Shown piece by piece: positions 56,300 to 64,000 of a stretch of DNA of 64,000 bases. The translations under genes and the position numbers were made by a program. Every line of letters starts with the position of its first letter. The stretch's first letter is position 1. The DNA is taken from the NCBI GenBank assembly GCA_949987705.1, contig OX465281.1:7294001-7358000 (forward strand). Direction: 5' to 3'. The notes under the pieces were generated by a model, which worked only from the letters and a program-made list of their open reading frames with translations, was not told the origin of the DNA and searched no databases. The stretch is from Thereva unica. Lineage: Eukaryota > Arthropoda > Insecta > Diptera > Therevidae.

Positions 56300-59200
56300 C
56301 TCTTAGCATAAATCTCAAAGCTCGATTTTGCTGATTATCTCCAAGCTCAAAGCGCACTTGAAGATCTGAAGTGATCTGGCCTGATGTTGGCCGTCTGTCG
56401 GTATTTATTTGCAATTTTGACAATGAAAATTGGTGGGGAACCTTGGTTTGGCGAATATTTTTGGTTTATGTAATCGCTTGAACAGCTGGTCGTCTCTCTC
56501 TAACACATAGGTTTGTTGGCAACTGGTATTTGTTGTCCTTTCCTTTGATAACCGATTCCTATTTCTCCCAGTGATGGCAACTTGTCTGATGTCGGAAGGC
56601 GTTTTTGGGAGGAGGAGTCCATTTCTTAGTGTTGAGAGATACGTGTTCCTTGTGGAACGTGTTTCTCATTGTATTGATGCCTCTTTTGGTTTTCCGATTC
56701 GTGAATTTGCCGACGGGATTTTGCCATTTTTAGACTTTGTGTATTTTCGATTTTTTTACGGGAATATTTTTGGCTCGTGGCCGTCCTTGTGACGGACGGA
56801 ACACAGGCAACGATCGATATGAAGGACTTGGACGAGATCACTTTCAAAGGGGAGATATCCGAGCCATTGCAGAATCAGATGGGCCACTGCAAGTGCACAG
56901 TAAGAAGTTTAAATTTCTGGATCCTTGGGCACACAGTCTAATAACTTTCCCGTCTCTGGGATTTCCTTCATGGCAGTAACATTTGCAGAGTGTCCTCACT
57001 AAAGATCGCCCTCGTGGGGTGATCATCATATCAGCTCTAGCGCTATCGTCGATAATATACGAAAAGCAACGGTAATGGAAAAGCCATTTTGAATATTGCA
57101 TAATCTCGTAGTCAAGCTTGGTCTATTCTACCACACAAATACTGCATGTCTTGTTATGAGCTATATGTAGGGGTAGGGTATACGTGTTGCATGGTTTTTG
57201 ATTGGGTGTTTCCGTGATTCTAGACTGGCTTAGAAATTTTCTGGTCTCTGTCATCTTTAGAAACTTAGAATTGGATTCTTTTGAATTTTGGAAGGTTCTT
57301 CTCCTTCGTCACATTGGGGTTGGACAAAACATTTGCCGATATTTCTGCCTATTCTGCTTATTCCGGCAAGAGTCGCCTTATTCACTTCTTCCTATTATAA
57401 AGTAAGTGGTCCTCTATCGAGTCTTCTGACTGCTATCGTTTAGGCAGCATCCCAGAAATGCTCGATTCAGGATTGTTCTCCTTAAAGAATGCAGAAATTG
57501 GTTCTACCATATCCTTTATGGGTCCTTGGGAACGGAGGTGGCTAGCCCGTTTTGCTTGTACAACCTAAGTTCCTGATGACCGGACCGTTCCTACTTCGGA
57601 CCGTAGCATATGAATTAACGAAGGCCAAGCTAAAATATGCTCCTAAGACCTCCCAATTCCCCTTTGACGCCTTTTTCTTTGATGCCTGAGAAGTTGTTGC
57701 GGTTTGTGAGTCCGAATTTAGTTTTTCGTACATTTCAAAATTATGAATATTTTTCTGGACGTTCATAAAGTATGTGACATGGTTCGAAATAATTAACAAG
57801 ATAATTTTCAATCAATTTTGCGTGAAGGTGTGACAAAAATCCCAACAAGATGGGTGCAGTATTTGCTATCGATTCAAAGTTTGGGATAGCACTTTTGCAT
57901 TGCAATCCTAATGAATGAAATTAACGTCGTCGGATGACTGAACAGCCGAAACAGTGAGAATCTGAATGCGATGATCACGGTTTTTAGGTGGCACGTAGAA
58001 TCCTTTTCTCGGTAAAAGGTCAATCAATAAATAGACGTACTTGCACTAGTTAAACGAGGCGATAAAGAAAAAAAAGGATACTAATTTGCCAAATTTTTGT
58101 GGTGGTAAGCTAAGAGCTGCGCCAATAGCAACCCGACTAGAACTAAGCCTCCATCAAAACTGGTATGCAAACTGAATCAAGAATTGGAACTGAGATCAAA
58201 TTTCCTCATCACATCCTGCATAAATGCAATCGGAATCTTGAAATTGAATTATCAAACACGCGACCCCACTTCATTAAACACCACCAGTTTGAAAGCTTAT
58301 CAAAATCTAGTTGAAGTATCTGGTTGTAGTCCAGAATATCAAAGCTAGTGGCGACATCTGTGAAAATAAAAGATTACCATAAAACTGAAAAAGCTTTAGC
58401 CAAGAAACGAACCGGCGACAGAGCAGTTTAGATATACTATTTTGGTGAAATTTAATTTAAGTGCCTTAGAACAGTCCTTTTTGGACTCGAGTTTGAACTT
58501 TTTGAACATATAGACGTTTCGGCCTGGAGCAACCATTTCATATCAATAAAAGAATTTGTCAAATTTGGTGAATTTTAGAGAGAATTGTGTGTAGCGCCTC
58601 TATCAATAATAGTACAAGAACAAAGCATTCTTTTACAGTCGTTCAAAATTTCTTTGACACCCGTTATGACCATATTACACTAAGTTCTTCATATACTCTC
58701 AGATACGCCATTCAAGCTATGTTTTTAACACGCTTAGTTTCCCATGTAAAGAGCTCCACCAGTCCATACTAAATGAACAAAACCCCACTTTAATAGAGCC
58801 AAAAAAAAAGTCTAACTTAAAACACAAATCTCCCGCAGACAGATACCAGAAAATTAGTGCCGTTTATTAAACACCATTTATGTCACTTGGTAATAAAGAG
58901 AACAATTTGTCAGCGATTTCATTTTATCTTCAATCTCAATGCAAAAAGGACTCAAAGGAATTTTTCTATGAGAACTGTGTGAAAAGGAAATGGACACTCA
59001 TTCCTCGAGGCTCCTTAAATGCCAGTCTGGTCGGTTATGTCAGTCCCTAGTATATGTTGGTCGTAGGACTTGGACCTTTCCTTTTGCCCGCCCTGAGACA
59101 CATTTTAGTCGGGGTGAGGTAGAGTTCCCCAACAGCATGAAGAAGGAAAGTTCTACTCTACTGAATAGTGACGACGACGACGGCGACAGTAGCCCCCAAT

Positions 59201-60620
59201 AGTGTGTCTGAATAAGCCTTTGTGCCGTTGTGTTTCTTTTGATTCTGGGGTGAATGTCGTTTCTTTAGAGTTTCAAGAAAGGAAATTTCAAAGTCTATGA
59301 TGAGAGTAATGATGTCGAGGTGATGGGGTTAATAAAAGTTGTTGGGGCTTGGAGCTGGAAAGTCTACATCAGTTAGGGATTTGTGAGAAATAAGCACTGG
59401 CATCGAATTAAGAGTGAGATTCTGTTGAATCAATGGACGGGCTTTTGACAGTTTGAGCACAATTAGCCACTCCAACAGCATCAAGGCTTTTCTGTGAAAT
59501 TAGTCACCCTGTACCACGCTCCACAATTCGAAAAGTCATTGCCAGCCAAATATTATACCAAGTCATCCCACCTTCTCCCGAGTCATTACCTTATCTCTCC
59601 TATTTGTCTTTCAAACTTCCACGAAAGTCTCCTTGGATTTAATCTCTAAAACGTTTCTTAAAATACACCTGTTCTTCTCATGGACCAATAAAACCCAATT
59701 ACAGTGAAAACTTAACTTATTAATAATTTCAATCTGTTGCTTTTTTAGCTCAGTTCAATGTTAGACACTTTGTTCTAATTGAGAAAGTTCATTACCATTT
59801 TCTGCCATGGAAATATCCCAATTGAACGGCGGCGGGCGGCGGTATAGCAGCGACCTTTTGAAATTTACACAAAAGCCAAATTGTTTTCACCCTTCATTTA
59901 AGTGCCCCTAAGTGGCATATTACAATTTTCCGCCCCGAAAAAAGCAAAAAAAAATAAAATATTGTTTCATAGAAAATTTATTGGAGAAATAATTCAGTCC
60001 ACGATTCCAGGATTAGACCGAGAAAGCCAAGGATACCTAGAGTTTTATTGAAAGTGTTCTGCTCTTCATTTATGCAAATGGTAACTTCATGCTCAATTTA
60101 TCCGGACGCACACTTTGAATATTAATTGCTTTCACCATCGACCCGGAACGTGCCGCCCGTTGTCTACCCGTAAATACTTCGATAACATTCCAACGCAGAT
60201 TCTCTGCTTTAAGGACTTCATGACGTCCTTTTCACTTTATATTGAGTGTGTACTGGTGGAGTTGTTACAAAGCGATTAGGTGAACTTAGTAAATCTGGAA
60301 TTTTTTTTCTTGTTTGTTTGTTTTTGAAGTGTGAATGATGATATCTGTGACTTCAGTGTCGATGAATAATGACATGGTCTATTTAGATAGGTTCGACACT
60401 AGATTGAAGTTTTGGAATGACCGCTGGGAGCTAAAGCGAATGTCGTCCAAAAATATATTATTTGAACTTTATGAAAAATTGTTACAAACACATACATAAT
60501 ATAAAATCGCGTACCTACACAAAAGATACAAATATTACTTCGTTAAATTTTTGGTAGCCTTCCAAAAATGCTTTTTAATCTGAATTCATTCGTCCCCTTC
60601 TACTTAGGCCCGAAAAGAAT
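56300..60620. other. Mostly unique non-coding sequence
   Basis: No domain, RNA gene or repeat boundary recognised. Short frames have no family motifs. The absence of LINE motifs contrasts with the first 56 kb and suggests intronic or intergenic host sequence. Confidence 0.45.
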
Positions 60621-60627
60621 TTCGAAA

Positions 60628-60758
60628 CAGCTTAAAGCTTTTAAATGTTTAAAGCTTATGTAAAAGCTTAAAAGTTTGCTTTCTTAGGCAAGAACCAAAA
60701 CAGTGACGTCATAAAAGCTTTAGCTAAAAGCATTGGATTTTTAGAAATATTATTGCTA
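60628..60758 (+). repeat. Diverged direct repeat with TGACGTCA, copy 1
   Basis: Contains AGCTTAAAGCTT, AAAAGCTTAAAAGTT, GCAAGAACC, then AGTGACGTCATAAAAGCTTT and CATTGGATTTT. The same ordered blocks recur at 62238-62357. TGACGTCA is a perfect CREB/ATF-type palindrome, but its conservation here may only reflect shared repeat ancestry. Confidence 0.6.
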
Positions 60759-60759
60759 C

Positions 60760-62235
60760 TGAAGAATCATGTGTTAAACGAATCCAATTAAAAGTTCAAT
60801 AAAATATAATTGTGGAAATCAAAAAAACGTGTAATAAAAAGTAACTCCATATGTGATATAAGCTTGAAGTTAAACTTCTGTTTGTACACTTAAAAAGTAC
60901 ATAAAATAAAAGTATCTTGTCAAATGAAAGTAGACCAAGGGAAAAGGCTTAGCGTAATAAATTAAAACAATCCTGGAAGCTGGAAGTGTAGAGGAACAAT
61001 ATACTAGATAGGACTTGGTGGCTCTAGCTTATGCGTCATACGCCTATCTAGAGGTTGCTATGAGCTCTCTGTCCTTTTTTATCTTATTTATATTCTTTAG
61101 GCATTTTAATTCATTTTAATTCATTTATACCAAGAAGTCAACCGATTAGAGTAAAGCGTAATTCAGCATGAAATTGCCAATTTCACATAAAATATATCTC
61201 AGATGGCTTATTGTCTATACAGCATTTGAATTGGCATTTATTTCTCGAGTTATCTTTGTTTCCTCCTCCTTGAAAAAGAGAAATCGGCCATAATCGACTG
61301 AATGGCGAAATTTGGCAAACTGTCTATCGGACTGCGGAATTGCTCGTACACATAAAACATAGGCTACTTTGGCATTTCCCTAAGCTGTCGTGAGGTCGGA
61401 TACGTCTGGTATATGGAATCTGCGGTGAAAACCCAAGCCACAGAAAGCATCTTGGACCTCTTCTACTTACTAACAGTAGTCATAGTATTGAAGGATGTGT
61501 TGTTGCACACTTTCCTTATGAATAGGACGGCCGCCAGTTATTAATCTGTTATCACTGCACTTTTCGGTATCGTGGACGAGATTAAGAAGACTTTCTCATT
61601 GGAGTTCTCACTTGGTAAGCATGCTGAGAAGATCCGAGTGACTTTCGGGAGAAATAAGTACCGGCTAACTTCCGTTAACCGAGCCTCCGAGTATAAGTAT
61701 GAATGTAATGTTAACATTGTTCCAGCCAGATGGGATATAAATATGCTCAATAGAAGCCCCTACAAAGAAAACAAGAAAACTAAATATATTATATTAGAGC
61801 TATTAAGACCATATAGCTGTAAAGCTTAACCTTTTTAAGCCCCACCAGACTAGCATTTAAAAAGAGGATTGCCTCAAGATCTTTTTGAAAAGCTTTAAAG
61901 AAATACCCTTACACCGGCCGAATTGTGGGAGTTCGTGCAATTTGGCTAACTGAACTTTAAAAAAACCTCCGTTCGCATACAATTTCTACATATTCAACTG
62001 AGGATAAACAAACTTCAGTTCACCCAACTGCTTTAGCTGTACCTTACGCCATTAGCTGCACCTTACGAAGTTTCGTATCTTACAAAAGAAAAGCTTCGTT
62101 GTTTCAATAGACCATCTGAAATTAATACTGAGATGTCATCAGAGCAGTTCTCAACGGACGAAGCTACGAGGATATGAAGAGTAAAATTCGTTCCCGTTTA
62201 CCCGTTCGTTTCAGAGAGATATCTGTTCAGTTCAA
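60760..62235. other. Non-coding, nothing firmly recognised
   Basis: Short frames only. An 85-codon plus frame at 61572-61829 has balanced composition (EKIRVTFGRNKYRLTSVNRA inside) but no recognisable family and starts from a non-ATG codon. Confidence 0.4.
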
Positions 62236-62237
62236 AA

Positions 62238-62357
62238 AGAGCTTAAAGCTTACATTTACGAAAAGCTTAAAAGTTCATTTCCCTAAGCAAGAACCATATC
62301 ACTGACGTCATAAAAGCTTTGGATAAAATCATTGGATTTTCAGAAATGTATTTATAT
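62238..62357 (+). repeat. Diverged direct repeat with TGACGTCA, copy 2
   Basis: Matches 60628-60758 with substitutions and small indels. ACTGACGTCATAAAAGCTTT and ATCATTGGATTTT are preserved. Termini are not defined. Confidence 0.6.
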
Positions 62358-62359
62358 AA

Positions 62360-64000
62360 ATCCTGTATATAATTGAATATGTGGGAGAAAAACTTGTGGG
62401 AGAAATACGGTCGGTACTGTCCGATTCGTATGACATTCACTATATTCTATGAGTGAAGAGAAATCTGCTCGGAAGGTCTTCTAGGATTTATGGGATCATA
62501 TGATAGTAAGGCAGGGACAAACTTCTGATTGAAGCATGCATAACGGATGACTATCAAAATTTTGTAATGCCAAATTTAATGACAGCTTACTTTCCGCAAC
62601 GCCAACTTCAAGAGGACCGTGAATATCTTTCAACAAAACCATTTCCATAAAACATTAGCACTACTGCGCAGATATTTTGACTATGTTCCAACTCTTTTGT
62701 TGACTCTTTAAAATTCCGTAATGATTCAAATTCCTCAACTGTAAACTATTGTTTTCCTCAGTATGATCATCCAGCCTAAAAACGCGATTATTTTGGTGAA
62801 GTAAACATAAAACATAGCGTGAAAAGGAAAAAAGGACACAAAACAAGGAGGCGTTTCTGTTCTATACAATTTTCACGCCTCATAACTAACCAAGACACAA
62901 CTGGGCAAGCATAAAATTTTTCTTGGCAACTCTTATCCTTTTATCGTATCCATTCATTTATTTCTATGTCCTTTCTGGTTCTGGCTATGCTTCTAGTTCA
63001 GTGACCGAGAGAACGAACTTTGTCTATAGAGCAAACACACACGCATTGCAGATGTATTTTTTCTCCCCCCTCTAGAGAGAGAAACAATAATGATTATATT
63101 TTCCTTTACATTTTTTTTGTGTGTGTCGTTATTGTGTCTTTCCCGGAAACCTTTGCGCCCAGTTCAGCGAGCCAAAGTGGCGACGACCTAAATCCTTTTA
63201 TCCTTAAAAAGGAATCTTCAGCGAATAAATTCGCATCCAGCTGGAATAGTTTGTTGGAAAAGGAACTTCTCTCAAAGCGCGGCCATTTCTACTTTCTGCA
63301 TTAAGTTGTAATTGTTTGTTCCGCGCGTTTTGCTATGGCCGCTCTCCCAAAGCGGGATTTGTGAAGTTATTTAATAAAAATTCGCTTTGATCTAAAATGT
63401 TGTGTTTTTCTCATATTTTTATGTCAAACGAATTGCTCCAGTTTATAAGCTGCAAATAATCCACCTACTGCGAATGTTGAACAAACACGCTGGAGAAGGC
63501 ACTTCCTTTGAAGGATTTCCATTCGACAAAATAACTCAACGATAAAATCTCGGTGCTGGTTAACTTTGGATGTGCTTTTGCTGGGCTCACGTTAAAAGCT
63601 CAACAATTATAAACAGAAAGAAAGAAAATGTGTTTGTGTGACTAACTTTTACTTTACGACAATGAACATTACTGCTCAAACACCAGGGGAAAGCCTTTGA
63701 GAAAGTTATGGCACTGAGCTGTTTCGTAAAGGACATTCGAGAAAGAGAGTGAAAAGTGCACCAAAGGATTCTTCTAAATTCTCAACAAAAAAACATTTCA
63801 CTAAATGTTGTACACCAGCTGTGGAAGTTAGAGAATCGCAATATTTTTCTCATAGAATGAGTGTGTGCACTTCTACAAAATAATATCAGCCATGAAACGA
63901 CCATTGAAAACCAATTTACGAAAAGATTAGAGCTCTTGAAAATTTCCAATATAAAGCCTCCCCTCATTGACGAAAATGTTGGTTTCATTCATTTCCGCAA
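62360..64000. other. Non-coding, nothing recognised
   Basis: AT-rich sequence with short frames, no motif, RNA gene or repeat boundary that could be supported. Confidence 0.45.

Noticed and set aside
55810..56508. Solo LTR (TGTG...CACA borders, AATAAA inside)
   Set aside because: No matching target duplication, primer-binding site or polypurine tract was found, and the borders were chosen by eye.

Overview
The window reads as a transposon-dense stretch of an arthropod genome, most likely an insect. The basis is the set of repeat clades present: R1-type, Loa-type and RTE-type LINE remnants, several hAT elements with 8-bp target duplications, spliceosomal introns inside a transposase gene, and AT-rich non-coding DNA. 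A fly (Diptera) is plausible but cannot be proven by reading alone. No host gene is convincingly complete; one short candidate signal-peptide exon (17626-17698, minus) and one TATA/initiator-like site (about 24975-25010) are the only host-type leads.

Layout. 1-14690: fossil LINE pieces (RTE-type at 6721-7707 and 10205-11612, a LINE with RNase H at 13075-14689), a 5S rRNA-like dispersed repeat (2162-2376) and two small MITEs (7852-8530, 9961-10188). 14698-17307: a complete-looking autonomous hAT element with 12-bp ends, 8-bp target duplication and a three-exon transposase open for about 670 codons. 19918-22403: a non-autonomous element with TA duplication that interrupts a LINE. It is itself interrupted by a composite hAT element (20191-21495, 8-bp duplication) carrying a 273-bp tandem duplication. 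22404-36300: LINE relics, R1 relics, further 5S-like repeats and a palindromic MITE. 36834-39324: another hAT-type element with an 8-bp duplication, loaded with LINE fragments. 39435-43302: the most striking object, a 3.87-kb foldback element with near-identical 754-bp inverted arms around about 295 copies of an 8-bp GC-rich satellite. It is bounded by a CACAGTG terminus and a 5-bp GC-rich duplication. 43690-56300: more LINE relics, including a fairly long Loa-type reverse transcriptase (48655-51865), a tRNA-derived SINE whose tail matches a LINE found elsewhere in the window, and R1-type ORF1. 56300-64000: mostly unique, non-coding sequence with one diverged repeat pair.

How the parts relate. 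The tRNA-SINE at 52499-52965 carries the 3' tail of the LINE family called LINE-A here (copies near 22404, 27778, 31940, 34984 and 37000), the usual sign of a SINE mobilised by a partner LINE. Five dispersed copies of a 5S rRNA-like repeat form a second, RNA-polymerase-III-type family; one of them is inserted in an RTE relic. The nesting order (LINE-A, then the TA element, then the hAT composite, then a tandem duplication) can be read directly from interrupted alignments and target duplications. The long open frames across 40068-42670 are artefacts of a stop-free 8-bp repeat, not genes.
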